From a bacterium (GTDB taxonomy: Bacteria > Pseudomonadota > Gammaproteobacteria > UBA6186 > Azoamicaceae), in NCBI GenBank assembly GCA_027364575.1, contig DAHXPC010000004.1, forward strand, positions 1 through 64,000: a stretch of DNA of 64,000 nt. The letters run 5' to 3'. Made by a program: the position numbers and the translations under genes. The notes beneath the pieces are model-generated. The model worked only from the letters and a program-made list of their open reading frames with translations. It was not told where the DNA came from and searched no databases. Below are positions 20,384-30,432 of the stretch, piece by piece (positions within the stretch are counted from its first letter, which is position 1; each line of letters opens with the position of its first letter).

Positions 20384-20459
20384 ATGCTTAAAATAGCACT
20401 GTTAGGTTGTATTTGAAATTTCCTATCGAATAGTTGTTTACTGTTTAGGTGGATTTCCA

Positions 20460-21122
20460 TTATTTTTTAGTTAAACGTTCTCGCTCGGTGGCATCTGCTA
20501 GTCTGGCTGCCGCTGCTTCTGCTCTTCGTTGAGCATCGACACTTCTATACTGAGACACTAATGGAGCAGGTGCAGAACTTGCGGGACTATGTGCGGCGGC
20601 AGCGCTAGCGGCACTTGCTAAATATTCGCTTTCTGCTTCGTCTTTTTTCGACGCATCTATACTGAAGGTTTGAAAATTGTTGGCAGAGGATGATGCGGCT
20701 GACGCAGAAGCGTGCGCAATATTATTGGATCCTGAGGTACAGGCTTCCATCATAGATATACTTATAGCCTTTGCTAACTCAAGTTCATCCTCGAATTGTG
20801 GGGATTTTTCTTGCTTTGACAGATCTACGGCTTTTTTTATATCAGCTAATTGTTGCATCTCCTGGGCTTCTCTTTCTTCGGCTTGCATTTCGGACTCACG
20901 TTGTGCAGCTCTTATTTTTTTTAGTGCTTGTTCCCTTTCGAAAATACTACGTGCTACTTCTTCTCTGGATACCTCTTCGACCGTAGCCAGCCGTCTGGCC
21001 TCTTCTTCTAGGCTTGTTTGTAAGCTTAAAGCGATTATCTGCTCTTGAAGCTCATCTTCAATTCCACGCCTTTCAGCGTCTTGATTAATTTGGTTTTGAA
21101 TATCACGTGCATCTGCAGCCAT
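20460..21122 (-). CDS. Protein with three ubiquitin-interacting motifs (candidate effector)
   Basis: 220 residues, mostly charged helix. Three segments fit the eukaryotic UIM pattern (acidic run, hydrophobic, xx, Ala, xxx, Ser, xx, acidic). Residues 111-126, EDELELAKAISISMME, match perfectly with A119 and S123. Residues 92-105 (IKKAVDLSKQE core) keep A98 and S102. Residues 22-37 (EDELQEQIIALSLQTS) keep the frame and S33 but have Ile29 in place of Ala. UIMs are short single helices that bind the Ile44 patch of ubiquitin. The C-terminal half (about 130-220) is rich in Ala, Ser and Pro, then charged. No signal peptide or membrane segment. SD AGGAG sits about 8 nt before the ATG. Function inferred: binding of host ubiquitin or ubiquitinated proteins after secretion. 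The motif calls are by eye. Confidence 0.75.
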   Translation of the reverse strand: MAADARDIQNQINQDAERRGIEDELQEQIIALSLQTSLEEEARRLATVEEVSREEVARSIFEREQALKKIRAAQRESEMQAEEREAQEMQQLADIKKAVDLSKQEKSPQFEDELELAKAISISMMEACTSGSNNIAHASASAASSSANNFQTFSIDASKKDEAESEYLASAASAAAAHSPASSAPAPLVSQYRSVDAQRRAEAAAARLADATERERLTKK

Positions 21123-21251
21123 TTCTTTCTCCTGATTTATTATATTAAAAATTTCATAAATTCTATCATGGCAAAGTAAGCTAGTAAATTAGACGTGAGG
21201 AAATGTCAAGTAAAATTGGGTGCACTTGCATCAGAGCTGTCTTTATCGTTT

Positions 21252-24092
21252 TTAAGATTGTCCCTGTAAAATGGGTTTTAAAAACTGGCCGGTATAAGAG
21301 CGTTTTGCTTTAGCAACGTCTTCAGGGGTGCCTGTCGCAATAATCTCCCCGCCTCCGTCGCCCCCTTCTGGGCCTAAATCAATTATCCAGTCTGCAGTTT
21401 TTATCACATCTAAATTATGTTCAATAATAATAATGGTATTACCTTTGTTGCCTAATCGTTGTAAAACTTCCAATAAATGTTTGACATCGTGGAAATGTAA
21501 ACCCGTGGTAGGCTCATCTAAAATATACAGCGTGCGGCCAGTATCGCGTTTGGAAAGTTCTTTTGCCAATTTAATGCGTTGTGCTTCTCCGCCCGATAAT
21601 GTCGTTGCACTTTGGCCTATTCTGATATAAGAAAGACCCACATCAATTAACGTTTCTAATTTTCGAGCAATGGGTGGGATAGCTTTAAAGAAATCGAGCG
21701 CTTCTTCTACATTCATTTCTAACACTTCATGAATGTTTTTGCCTTTATAAAGAACTTCTAATGTTTCGCGATTATAGCGTTTAGCCTGACACATATCGCA
21801 AGGCACATAAACATCCGGTAAGAAATGCATTTCAACTTTAATTAAACCATCGCCTTGGCAAGCCTCGCATCGACCGCCTTTTACATTAAAGCTAAAGCGG
21901 CCCGCTTTATAGCCGCGACTGCGCGCTTCTTGGGTATTGGCAAAAAGATCGCGTATATCGGTAAAAAGACCGGTGTAGGTGGCAGAATTCGAACGCGGTG
22001 TGCGACCAATGGGGCTTTGATCAATATCAATGACTTTATCGAGATGCTCAAGGCCTTGAATACTGGTATATTCTCTTGCCTCTATTTGCTTAGCATCATT
22101 TAAAAGTTTAGCCGCTACAGGATATAACGTATCATTGATTAAGGTAGATTTCCCTGAACCCGATACCCCGGTCACGCAGGTGATAAGCCCGATCGGAAAA
22201 GAAGCACTGACATTTTTTAGGTTATTGCCAGAAGCGCCTACTAGCTCAATGATTTGATTGGGATCAAATGTTTTTCGAACTTTAGGAATAGCAATCGATT
22301 TTTTGCCCGATAGATATTGTCCCGTCAATGAAGCAGCCGATTTCATAATTTGTTTAGGGGTGCCTTCGGCGACAATTTTTCCACCGTGTATACCTGCCCC
22401 TGGGCCAATATCCACCACATGATCGGCACTTAAAATCGCCTCTTCATCATGCTCTACCACAATCACGGTATTCCCGAGATCGCGTAAATGGTTTAAGGTT
22501 TTGAGTAGCCGACCATTGTCGCGTTGATGTAAACCAATAGATGGCTCATCTAAGACATATAATACACCGACAAGACCCGCCCCGATTTGGCTGGCTAAAC
22601 GAATACGCTGTGTTTCCCCACCAGATAAGGTATCCGCACTTCGATTGAGTGACAGATATTCCAAGCCGACATTCACTAAAAATTCCAAGCGGCTTAAAAT
22701 TTCTTTTAAGATCTTATTGGCAATTTGTCCTTTAGCACCCGGTAATTTTAATTTACTAAAGAAATGGAGTGCCTCTGAAATTGAAAGTCCGGTAATTTCT
22801 GGCAAATTACGGGTTTGAATTAAGACATGGCGTGCCGTTTCTTTCAGCCGTGTGCCTTTGCAATCATTACACGCTTTGTGGGTAAGGTATTTCGCAAGTT
22901 CTTCTCGCACATAATTGGATTCCGTCTCACGATAGCGCCTTTCCATATTGGGAATAATCCCTTCAAAGGCGTGTTTTCGGCTAACGGTTTGGCCATTCTC
23001 CTGGATATAGGTAAATTGAACTTCAACATCATTGCTGCCATAGAGCAATATTTCTTGATTTTTTTTGGATAGCTTTTTAAAAGGCGTATCTAAATCAAAT
23101 TTATAATGTTTGGCCAGAGAAGAGAGCATGCTGTAATAATAGAAATTATGGCGATCCCAATTGCGAATGGCGCCGCTTGATAAACTTAAAGTGTCATCGA
23201 CCACCACTTTGTTGGGATCCATAAATTGTTTTACCCCCAACCCATCGCACGTTGGGCATGCCCCCGAAGGATTGTTGAAGGAAAATAAACGGGGCTCTAA
23301 TTCTATCAGGCTGTACCCACACTGAGGGCAGGCGAATTTGCTCGAAAAAGTAATTTCTTTAAGCGTTTTCTGGCTATCATCGGTTATCAGGACCGTGACT
23401 AAGCCGCCCGATAAATTTGAAGCGGTTTCTAATGAATCGGCAAGGCGCCCTTTAATATCCGATTTTACTTTTAGGCGATCAATTACTACTTCAATCGTAT
23501 GCTTTCGACGTAAATCCAGTTTAGGGGCTTCTTCCAATTCGATTAAAGTGCCATCAATACGTGCGCGCACAAACCCTTGGCTTTTTAAAGCTTCTAGTTG
23601 TTGAATATGTTCCCCTTTTCTATCTTGAACAACGGGGGAGAGCAGCATGATTTTAGAATCTTCTGGAAGATTTAAAATATTATCGACCATTTGACTAATG
23701 GTTTGGGCACTTAAGGGTGCTTGATGGGTAGGGCAATGGGGGGTACCAACGCGTGCAAACAAGAGACGCAAGTAATCATAAATTTCGGTAATGGTGCCTA
23801 CGGTTGAGCGAGGATTATGAGAAACCGATTTTTGTTCAATCGAAATCGCTGGGGATAATCCTTCAATATGATCGACATCCGGTTTTTCCATTAAAGATAA
23901 AAACTGTCTTGCATAGGTGGATAAAGATTCCACGTAACGCCGTTGGCCTTCTGCGTATAAAGTATCGAACGCTAAAGAAGATTTACCGGATCCGGAAAGA
24001 CCCGTAATGACAATTAATTTATCGCGAGGGAGTTCAATATCAATGTTTTTAAGATTATGGGTGCGGGCGCCGCGAACCGTTATTTTATGCAT
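21252..24092 (-). CDS. uvrA: UvrABC excinuclease subunit A
   Basis: 946 residues, the damage-sensing ATPase of nucleotide excision repair. Two ABC modules: Walker [10 protein letters not shown] near residue 33 and GVSGSGKST near 645, with [12 protein letters not shown] and [12 protein letters not shown] signatures. Zinc-binding cysteine sets include [19 protein letters not shown]...CPTC (about 256-285) and CEACQGDG...CDMC near 745-770. Divergent from the MFS gene at 24190, a neighbourhood (uvrA / MFS / ssb) common in gammaproteobacteria. Confidence 0.98.
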   Translation of the reverse strand: MHKITVRGARTHNLKNIDIELPRDKLIVITGLSGSGKSSLAFDTLYAEGQRRYVESLSTYARQFLSLMEKPDVDHIEGLSPAISIEQKSVSHNPRSTVGTITEIYDYLRLLFARVGTPHCPTHQAPLSAQTISQMVDNILNLPEDSKIMLLSPVVQDRKGEHIQQLEALKSQGFVRARIDGTLIELEEAPKLDLRRKHTIEVVIDRLKVKSDIKGRLADSLETASNLSGGLVTVLITDDSQKTLKEITFSSKFACPQCGYSLIELEPRLFSFNNPSGACPTCDGLGVKQFMDPNKVVVDDTLSLSSGAIRNWDRHNFYYYSMLSSLAKHYKFDLDTPFKKLSKKNQEILLYGSNDVEVQFTYIQENGQTVSRKHAFEGIIPNMERRYRETESNYVREELAKYLTHKACNDCKGTRLKETARHVLIQTRNLPEITGLSISEALHFFSKLKLPGAKGQIANKILKEILSRLEFLVNVGLEYLSLNRSADTLSGGETQRIRLASQIGAGLVGVLYVLDEPSIGLHQRDNGRLLKTLNHLRDLGNTVIVVEHDEEAILSADHVVDIGPGAGIHGGKIVAEGTPKQIMKSAASLTGQYLSGKKSIAIPKVRKTFDPNQIIELVGASGNNLKNVSASFPIGLITCVTGVSGSGKSTLINDTLYPVAAKLLNDAKQIEAREYTSIQGLEHLDKVIDIDQSPIGRTPRSNSATYTGLFTDIRDLFANTQEARSRGYKAGRFSFNVKGGRCEACQGDGLIKVEMHFLPDVYVPCDMCQAKRYNRETLEVLYKGKNIHEVLEMNVEEALDFFKAIPPIARKLETLIDVGLSYIRIGQSATTLSGGEAQRIKLAKELSKRDTGRTLYILDEPTTGLHFHDVKHLLEVLQRLGNKGNTIIIIEHNLDVIKTADWIIDLGPEGGDGGGEIIATGTPEDVAKAKRSYTGQFLKPILQGQS

Positions 24093-24189
24093 AGTGGCAC
24101 CACCTTTTTTAAGTTTCAGTAGTGAGAAGAACTTGCTATTATAGGGTAATTAGCTTAGGTTGTGAAGACAATTGACAAAAGTAACACAT

Positions 24190-25389
24190 ATGACAGCAAT
24201 AACACCCATGGAACGCCGAGCCGTTGCAGCATTGGCAAGCATATTTTCCTTGCGCATGCTGGGATTGTTTATGATCTTACCGGTCTTTGCGATATATGCT
24301 AATCAGCTAAATGGTGTCACACCTACTTTGATTGGCATCACCCTTGGAATTTATGGACTGTTGCAAGCGCTGTTACAGATCCCATTTGGCTATGCCTCCG
24401 ATCGATTTGGTCGAAAACCCATTCTCATTTTTGGTTTTATCGTATTTGCTTTAGGCAGTGCGGTGGCTGCCTGCTCGAATTCTATTTACGGCGTTATTTT
24501 CGGCCGCATCTTACAAGGCGCCAGTGCAGTGGGATGTGTGATTATGGCTTTAGTTTCCGATCTAACTCGGGTTGAGGTCCGCAGCCGCGCCATGGCGATG
24601 ATTGGTGTCAGCATTGGCCTGTCATTTGCGCTGGCCTTTATTATAGGGCCGGTTCTCAATGAATGGATAGGGATCAAAGGCATTTTTTGGATAACGGCAG
24701 GCTTTTCTCTGATTGCCATTTTGTTATTAGTGTTTTTTGTGCCAACGCCTTTGGCATCGGTTTCTGTGAGCGAAGGCAGTGCTATCCCGGTGCTTGCGCT
24801 TGTTCCTTCCGTATTTAAACAGCCGCAGTTAAGGGCCCTTAACCTAGGTGTTTTGGTATTGCATGCAAGTTTAGTCGCGCTCTTTTTAAAATTACCCTTG
24901 GCCGTAAAATCAGTGGGGTATGCGACAGGCGAAACCTGGCAATTTTATGTGCCGGTGTTTTTGTGCGCATTGTTAGCGACTGCACTTTATTTATGGAAAA
25001 TGGAAAAAAAAACTTCCGCTAAATATGGGATTGCAGGGATGGTCCTGATGCTTGCACTATCAGAATTGGGTGTTTTATGTTTTTTTGAAAGTGGCCTAGG
25101 TTTAGCTTTAAGCTTAGGGTTATTTTTCACCGCATTTAATAGTTTAGAAGCGAGCCTGCCTTCTTGGGTGGTTAAATTCGCCCCCGCAGGAAGTCGTGGC
25201 ACGGCTTTGGGGATATATTCTTCTGCTCAATTTTTTGGGCTTTTTTTAGGCGGCCTGATTGGGGGTTGGTTAGATGCAGGCTATGGCAGAATAGGCGTAT
25301 TGCTATTTTGTATCATACTTGCGATTATTTGGGTTAGCGTGCATTTCACAGTCAATTTTAGGAGAGAGCGACAATGGCAAGAGGGTTAA
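24190..25389 (+). CDS. MFS transporter, YajR-like without the C-terminal domain
   Basis: About 399 residues. TPMERRAV...[16 protein letters not shown] and SDRFGRKPI (motif A) closely resemble E. coli YajR, an MFS drug/proton antiporter-like protein. YajR has a C-terminal ferredoxin-like YAM domain; this protein ends after the twelfth helix and lacks it. The start is uncertain: ATG 24190, ATG 24208 or TTG 24172, none with a good SD. Its 3' end overlaps ssb by 16 bp, and the uvrA-MFS-ssb order is conserved in related bacteria. Substrate unknown. Confidence 0.88.
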   Translation: MTAITPMERRAVAALASIFSLRMLGLFMILPVFAIYANQLNGVTPTLIGITLGIYGLLQALLQIPFGYASDRFGRKPILIFGFIVFALGSAVAACSNSIYGVIFGRILQGASAVGCVIMALVSDLTRVEVRSRAMAMIGVSIGLSFALAFIIGPVLNEWIGIKGIFWITAGFSLIAILLLVFFVPTPLASVSVSEGSAIPVLALVPSVFKQPQLRALNLGVLVLHASLVALFLKLPLAVKSVGYATGETWQFYVPVFLCALLATALYLWKMEKKTSAKYGIAGMVLMLALSELGVLCFFESGLGLALSLGLFFTAFNSLEASLPSWVVKFAPAGSRGTALGIYSSAQFFGLFLGGLIGGWLDAGYGRIGVLLFCIILAIIWVSVHFTVNFRRERQWQEG

Positions 25390-25871
25390 ATAAAGTTATT
25401 ATTATGGGGAATTTAGGGGCAGATCCTGAAGTTCGTTACATGCCCAGTGGTTCAGCGGTGACGAATATCCGGGTGGCAACCAGTGAGACTTGGAAAGACA
25501 AGCAAAGTGGTGAGCGTCAAGAACGAACCGAATGGCATCGTATTGTATTATTTAATCGTATCGGTGAAATTGCCGCTCAATATCTACGTAAGGGTTCACG
25601 CGTTTTAGTAGAGGGATCTTTAAGAACCAACAAATGGCAAGATCAAAGTGGCAACGAACGTTTCACCACCGAAATTATTGCAAACAGCATGCAGTTAATG
25701 GATGCTAAAGCCGGATCGGGCGCGCCTGAACATAGCAGTGATGAGGTGCCACAAGATATGGAGTCTTCTTTTAGTGGCAATCGTAGTAGTGCACCGCAAC
25801 GTTCAGCACCCGCGAAAACGGCGGCTCCTGCTATGCCCGAAGATGATTTTGATGATGATATTCCATTTTAA
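25374..25871 (+). CDS. ssb: Single-stranded DNA-binding protein
   Basis: 165 residues. OB fold in the first 110 residues ([20 protein letters not shown], then [20 protein letters not shown]), a disordered Ser/Ala/Pro linker, and the conserved acidic tip DFDDDIPF that recruits RecO, PriA, exonuclease I and others. The SD AGGAGAG lies 8 nt before the ATG, inside the end of the MFS gene. Confidence 0.97.
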   Translation: MARGLNKVIIMGNLGADPEVRYMPSGSAVTNIRVATSETWKDKQSGERQERTEWHRIVLFNRIGEIAAQYLRKGSRVLVEGSLRTNKWQDQSGNERFTTEIIANSMQLMDAKAGSGAPEHSSDEVPQDMESSFSGNRSSAPQRSAPAKTAAPAMPEDDFDDDIPF

Positions 25872-25906
25872 AAATCCTCAGCATAGACAGCACTGAATAG
25901 AGTTTT

Positions 25907-25935
25907 GAAAGCCCTTTTAATAAGGGCTTTCTTTT
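25907..25935 (+). terminator. Intrinsic terminator after ssb
   Basis: Perfect 10-bp stem GAAAGCCCTT / AAGGGCTTTC with a 5-nt loop, followed by TTTT. Confidence 0.9.
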
Positions 25936-25993
25936 ATTTAAAAAGTAAGGTTCAAATGGTCAACAGATTGTTGACCAATTCAATCTATGTCGT

Positions 25994-26034
25994 GGCGCCT
26001 GGGGCCGACCTACTTTCATTAGGTGCCAGGCACC
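25994..26034. repeat. Imperfect GC-rich hairpin
   Basis: Arms GGCGCCTGGGGCC (25994-26006) and GGTGCCAGGCACC (26022-26034) pair at about 10 of 13 positions. It stands out as GC-rich in an AT-rich gap between ssb and secB. A related core, GTGGCGCCAGG, recurs at 29911-29921, so this may be one copy of a short dispersed palindromic repeat. Confidence 0.5.
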
Positions 26035-26106
26035 GCCTTTACAGCTAAGCAAATTTACTGTAAAAATGACAGCAATATTTATACACCCTTGTTTTAGGAG
26101 GCCATT

Positions 26107-26628
26107 ATGTCATCGATTAGCGAACTCAATGAAAAAGCTGGAAAAAACACTGAAAATAATACAAACACTTCTACGCCTAATGCAGATAGCCAAGGCTCTC
26201 AAATTAGATTACATCGTATTTATACCAAGAGCAGTTTATTTGAAGCTGCCTCTTTAACGGTTGCTTTACTAGAAAACCCGCCGCAGCCAGTGATTAGTTT
26301 GCAAGTCTTTAGTAATGCCTACGCTCAAGATAAACAAATTCATGAAGCGGTTTTAAGTTTGAACCTAAGCGCTAAGCACAACGATAGCTTATTGTGGCGA
26401 GTTCAGGTACAGCAAGCAGGACTGTATTCGTTGGAAGGCTTTACCGAAGAACAGCAAAAACAGGTGTTGAATATTTTTTGTATGAGTCAACTTTATCCTT
26501 ATGCCTGTGTTGCCATTAGTAATCAAGTGACACAAGGTGGATTTGCACCCGTCTATTTAAGTCCGATTAATTTTGAAGAATTATATAAGCAGCAAATGCA
26601 AAGCAAAACGCCCGAAGCGGTTGTTTAA
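26107..26628 (+). CDS. secB: Protein-export chaperone SecB
   Basis: 173 residues. The SecB core begins near residue 34 (LHRIYTKSSLFEA, compare IQRIYTKDISFEAP in E. coli) and includes EVQQAGLYS-like VQVQQAGLYSLEGF and the C-terminal APVYLSPINFEELY. It holds preproteins unfolded and hands them to SecA. About 30 extra polar N-terminal residues (Asn/Thr/Ser-rich) precede the core. In many relatives secB sits near grxC; here it stands alone between two hairpins. SD AGGAGG at 26096-26101. Confidence 0.93.
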   Translation: MSSISELNEKAGKNTENNTNTSTPNADSQGSQIRLHRIYTKSSLFEAASLTVALLENPPQPVISLQVFSNAYAQDKQIHEAVLSLNLSAKHNDSLLWRVQVQQAGLYSLEGFTEEQQKQVLNIFCMSQLYPYACVAISNQVTQGGFAPVYLSPINFEELYKQQMQSKTPEAVV

Positions 26629-26648
26629 TTTAGTATCATAAAAAAACC

Positions 26649-26680
26649 AAAGGATAAGGGTTACAAACGCTTATCCTTTT
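26649..26680 (+). terminator. Terminator after secB
   Basis: Stem AAAGGATAAG / CTTATCCTTT (10 bp) with an 11-nt loop and a short T tail. The tail merges into the SD (AGGAGA) of the next gene, so terminator and ribosome binding site are adjacent. Confidence 0.75.
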
Positions 26681-26694
26681 AGGAGAATGAGATT

Positions 26695-29600
26695 ATGCTA
26701 CCTAATAGGCTGATTTCTACCAATGCACTAGCGCAGTCTAAAGATTACGCGAATACAGAGGCGGCCTCCATTTTGCAAGGCTTAATGGAAGGCTTAGGCT
26801 GGCATGATTTGCAAGCAGACATTCTTGCGCTGGATGCCGAACAGAAAATGGATGAGCAACATTTAAAACTTAGCATCCAGAACCACCTTGAATTCCCCAC
26901 TGAAAGCACGAGAACCGAACTGCTTTTGAAGTTGGAGGCGCTGAAAAAAATCTTACAACTAGAGCATGATGATGCGAAAAAGCTTAACCGCATTTTTGTA
27001 GCCCAAGCCATGAAAGAAAATAATCCATTCGTACTTTCCGCTAAAGGTTGGCGTCAATGGGCGTTCGACAACGTTAAAGATTTTTTTGGTTCAAGCTCCT
27101 CTGCATTAGCAGAAAAATACCAGATGATTGCAGAGAATCGTCAATTAAAACTTAGTCAATTATCAGCGCTTATTGAGGCCATACAAAATGAGAAAATAGT
27201 CACGGTTGAATTAGAACCCAATTTAGAGCTCAATAGTGAAAGTGTGTTAATTCCTGAGCCTAAAATTAGCTCTGATACTCAGGATACAACGACAGAAGAC
27301 CTAAAAGAAAGTTTTATGGATCCGCCTTTAAGTTCCCCATTGCAAAGGCGTTTATTATCGACCAATATTGTTAATCCCATTCCAAATCAAGTGACAACCA
27401 TTAATGAACTCTATCAATATTCGCTAGAGGATACTTTTTCCGAAAATATTACCCTAGTAGCAATGGTTAAGGACAAACCTCTTCCTTCTTGGTTAAGCAT
27501 CCAATATAAACAACTATATTCTTATCTTGCAGGAGAAGGCCACGCTGATGGTGTCGCTGTTTCAGGCAATACCCTGTTCTTAGCCAATGGATTCGCCGGC
27601 CTGCAAATTTTGGATATCAGCAATAATATCAGTAATCCTTATTTTGTAGCCGCCTATCCTGCAGGGGAAGGTTATGCTGCTGGTGTTGCTGTTTCAGGCA
27701 ACACCGCGTTTTTAGTCAATAGCAACGGCCTGCAAATATTGGATATCAGCAATATCACCAATCCTTATCTGTTAGCCTCTTACACTGCAGAAGAAGGTGT
27801 AGCTTTAGGTGTCGCGCTTTCAGGCAACACTGCGTTCTTAGCCAATTATAATGCCCTGCAAATCTTGGATATCAGCAATATCACCAATCCTTATCTTTTA
27901 GCCTCCTATCCTGTAGGAGAAGGCAATGCTTATGGTGTCGCTGTTTCAGACAACACCGCGTTCTTAGCCAATTATAACGCTCTACAAATTTTGGATTTAA
28001 CCCAATGGAAATTTAGTGCTACCTCACCTTCAATGTCTGATACTGGTAATTATAAAGTTCAATTGGTTGCAACAGACTTTTTAGGCGGAAGCGCAACCAG
28101 CAATTCTTTTACCATTCGTGTTGAAGGCCCACCTCAATTCAATGGCAGTATTGCGAACCAGTACGCAAAGGTACAACAACCCTTTAATTATTTTATTCCT
28201 CAAGGATTTTGCACTGATCCAAACGACGATCCGATTGGCTTTAGTGCCGCTTTAATCGATAAGCCGCTCCCTGCTTGGTTAAGTTTTAATGGTGTTTCTG
28301 CAACTTTTACAGGTATTCCAAAAGATAGCGATGTCGGTAACTTTACTGTGGTTATATATGCGACTGATAATATTGCTGGAACCACGAGTACGACCTTTGA
28401 TTTACAAATTAATCATTTGCCTGTGGTCGCAACGCCTATTCCTCAACCACCTTTGCTGCGTGTAGCACGTGATTTCATTTTTAATGTCCCTAAAGCAACC
28501 TTTAAGGATACGGAGAGTGCCCTAATCTATACAGCCACCCTAGCAAATGGTTTGCCTTTACCCAATTGGCTACATTTTAATAACAGCGCATTAATTTTTG
28601 TTGGAAAGCCCACCCTAAATGATATGGGAAGCTTAAGTTTGAGAGTGAATGCTAAAGATTATTTAAATGAATCCACTTTTGCACCCCTCACTTTCTTTGT
28701 TAGCCAGAATGTATTGCCACAAATCGTGCAACCTATTTCTAACCAACTAGCGAGCGTTGGAACATTTTTTAGTTTCTCAGTGTCGCCCACTACTTTTGTC
28801 GCATTGGAAGGGGACACCCTGGTTTATAACGTTAGTTTAAGCGATGGCTCCAATCTGCCGGGTTGGTTGGAGTTTAATGATAAGACGTTGACATTCTCAG
28901 GAACGCCTGGCAGAAGGGATACCGACAATTACGCACCTCGGATTTTGAGCGTGGGCGTAAATGCTTACAATTACCCCTTTGTCTATAATAGTTATGCCAG
29001 AGCAAATTTTAATATTAATGTGGAAGGGACTTCGTATCTAGCATTGGCGGTGACTATTGGTGCACCCATTCTTTCGGCGCTGACGGTTTTATTTGCGACC
29101 TATAAAAAACGCGCACTCTTTTTAAATCACTTGGAAAAACAAAAGAAACTTTACAAAAATCCAGGTGTTATCTTAACTATTGGTGAAGCGTTTAACTATC
29201 AACTGAAAACAGCCTTAGAGCAGGTTTATGAGCTAAGCGTAAAGTTGCCAAATTCAGAAAAAAGTAATTGCTGTGGCTTCTTTCACTCTTCTACCAAAAG
29301 ACTACAAGGCGGCATGACTATGCCTTATTGGTTAGCGTATCATTCTAAAACGAATCATTTAAGATCGAGAGGTCCAGTACCTGAAGATGCTGAAGAAGAA
29401 TTAATTGTGCAGGTAAAAGATAAAGATGGTCTGATTACTGAAAAATTCAAATTAACGGTTATTGCTAAAGAAGCAGAGTCGTTGTTATTAGCACAAATAC
29501 CGATACATGAGCAGCACATTATTATTGACAGCAAAGAAACAAAACGAACAGAGAGTTATGCGAATAGGGCTAATGTGATTAGCCTTCATTCACCAGATAC

Positions 29601-29883
29601 TAGCGTGATTGAACTTACAGAAAGAGGGGCTTCTTCTGCTCAAGCAAAGGATGCATCGGATAAACTTCTCCTTTTAGAGCGACTAGAGAAAATAGAAAGG
29701 CAGTTATTCTTGCGACAATCCGCAAAGTCAGAGTCGACAAGCTCTGTGGCTGCAATAGCACAAAGCCCTGTTACATTTCGTATTTTTAGCAATGGGGCTA
29801 GAAGCCCTGGTTCTGCCCAACCCGCTTCACCCTCAGCATTTGCATCAAGAACTATGAATGCTAAATCTCCATCGCAATCGTAG
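26695..29883 (+). CDS. Large membrane protein with nested LVIVD and CADG (cadherin-like) repeats
   Basis: 1062 residues. (1) Residues 1-230: charged helical region of unknown fold. (2) A dystroglycan-type cadherin-like (CADG) module starts near 232 (PIPNQVTT...LPSWLS) but is split: four LVIVD beta-propeller-type repeats (about 273-435, GVAVSGNTAFLAN..LQILDISN) are inserted, after which it resumes as KFSATSPSMSDTGNYKV. (3) Three further CADG modules at about 478-575, 576-675 and 676-775. (4) One transmembrane helix near 780-802, followed by KKR. (5) Beyond it another CADG-like stretch (about 820-930) and a Ser/Pro/Ala-rich tail. No N-terminal signal peptide is visible. Such eukaryote-like adhesion modules occur in surface or secreted proteins; location and role are inference. 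The N-terminal domain is duplicated in the truncated gene at 29979. Confidence 0.85.
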   Translation: MLPNRLISTNALAQSKDYANTEAASILQGLMEGLGWHDLQADILALDAEQKMDEQHLKLSIQNHLEFPTESTRTELLLKLEALKKILQLEHDDAKKLNRIFVAQAMKENNPFVLSAKGWRQWAFDNVKDFFGSSSSALAEKYQMIAENRQLKLSQLSALIEAIQNEKIVTVELEPNLELNSESVLIPEPKISSDTQDTTTEDLKESFMDPPLSSPLQRRLLSTNIVNPIPNQVTTINELYQYSLEDTFSENITLVAMVKDKPLPSWLSIQYKQLYSYLAGEGHADGVAVSGNTLFLANGFAGLQILDISNNISNPYFVAAYPAGEGYAAGVAVSGNTAFLVNSNGLQILDISNITNPYLLASYTAEEGVALGVALSGNTAFLANYNALQILDISNITNPYLLASYPVGEGNAYGVAVSDNTAFLANYNALQILDLTQWKFSATSPSMSDTGNYKVQLVATDFLGGSATSNSFTIRVEGPPQFNGSIANQYAKVQQPFNYFIPQGFCTDPNDDPIGFSAALIDKPLPAWLSFNGVSATFTGIPKDSDVGNFTVVIYATDNIAGTTSTTFDLQINHLPVVATPIPQPPLLRVARDFIFNVPKATFKDTESALIYTATLANGLPLPNWLHFNNSALIFVGKPTLNDMGSLSLRVNAKDYLNESTFAPLTFFVSQNVLPQIVQPISNQLASVGTFFSFSVSPTTFVALEGDTLVYNVSLSDGSNLPGWLEFNDKTLTFSGTPGRRDTDNYAPRILSVGVNAYNYPFVYNSYARANFNINVEGTSYLALAVTIGAPILSALTVLFATYKKRALFLNHLEKQKKLYKNPGVILTIGEAFNYQLKTALEQVYELSVKLPNSEKSNCCGFFHSSTKRLQGGMTMPYWLAYHSKTNHLRSRGPVPEDAEEELIVQVKDKDGLITEKFKLTVIAKEAESLLLAQIPIHEQHIIIDSKETKRTESYANRANVISLHSPDTSVIELTERGASSAQAKDASDKLLLLERLEKIERQLFLRQSAKSESTSSVAAIAQSPVTFRIFSNGARSPGSAQPASPSAFASRTMNAKSPSQS
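27530..27999 (+). repeat. Tandem LVIVD-coding repeats
   Basis: Four consecutive units of about 125-130 bp inside the large repeat protein, each encoding GVAVSGNTAFLAN plus LQILDISN. Units 2 to 4 are almost identical at the DNA level over long stretches, for example the segments starting at 27721, 27852 and 27973, pointing to recent expansion or gene conversion. Confidence 0.8.
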
Positions 29884-29916
29884 TTTGGGGGCCATTGAGG
29901 GTTTAGTAGGGTGGCG

Positions 29917-29947
29917 CCAGGTATTGAGAGATCTGGTATATTTTTTT
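29917..29947 (+). terminator. Weak terminator candidate
   Basis: Short imperfect stem CCAGGT / ATCTGG (5 of 6 pairs, 8-nt loop) followed by TATATTTTTTT, 34 bp after the large repeat gene. Confidence 0.3.
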
Positions 29948-29978
29948 AAACATTTATCTTTGCTAGGAGAATTAGGTT

Positions 29979-30356
29979 ATGCCCATTAAGAGGCTGGTTT
30001 CTACAAATGCATTGGCGCAGTCTAAAAATTACGCCAATGCGGCGGACCCCATTTTGCGGGGCTTAATGGAAGGCCTAGGTTGGCATGATTTGCAAGCAGA
30101 CATTCTTGTGCTTGATGCCGAACAGAAAACGGATGAACAGCAGTTAAAGGTTAGCATTCAAAACCACCTTCAATTCCCCACTGAAAGCACAAGAACCGAA
30201 CTGCTTTTGGGCTACAGGGTCAAGTCTGGATTTTGGCGTTATCTAACCTCTTTTGTTTATTTTTCCATCAAAAACATGCCCCATTCTAAGATAAAAACCG
30301 GATTTAATTATTTATCTTTTACAGGATATTCGCATTTTACTGTTGAAAACAGATAG
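29979..30356 (+). pseudogene. Truncated paralogue of the large repeat protein
   Basis: The first 77 residues match the N-terminus of the protein at 26695 almost residue for residue (for example GLMEGLGWHDLQADI), and even the SD region TAGGAGAAT is shared, so this is a duplication. Homology stops at 30209. From 30215 the sequence is a 193-bp inverted-repeat element, and the frame closes at 30356 inside it with unrelated residues. The remaining domains are absent beyond the element. It could still make a 125-residue protein of the N-terminal domain alone, but it is best treated as a broken gene. Confidence 0.8.
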
Positions 30357-30407
30357 CCCACTCTTTAGTATTAACATGCTGTTAGCCAAAATCCAGACTT
30401 GACCCTG
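30215..30407. mobile_element. 193-bp MITE-like element with perfect 23-bp terminal inverted repeats
   Basis: The left arm 30215-30237 (starting CAGGGTCAAGTCTGG) is the exact reverse complement of the right arm 30385-30407. No transposase inside. It interrupts the truncated paralogue at 29979. No clear target duplication is visible. The right 64 bp recur at 42880-42943. A shorter palindrome with related arms lies at 61394-61484. Confidence 0.85.
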
Positions 30408-30409
30408 AG
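30346..30409 (+). repeat. 64-bp direct repeat, left copy
   Basis: Matches 42880-42943 at 59 of 64 positions, same orientation, no gaps. The two copies enclose the 30433-42680 gene cluster with nothing else between. It includes the right arm of the MITE-like element. Confidence 0.9.
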
Positions 30410-30432
30410 GATCAACAGGCACTGCGGAATTA

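Noticed and set aside
20677..21048. 123-residue plus-strand frame opposite the UIM gene
   Set aside because: Shadow of the Ala/Ser/Glu-rich UIM gene; Ser/Cys-rich translation without features.
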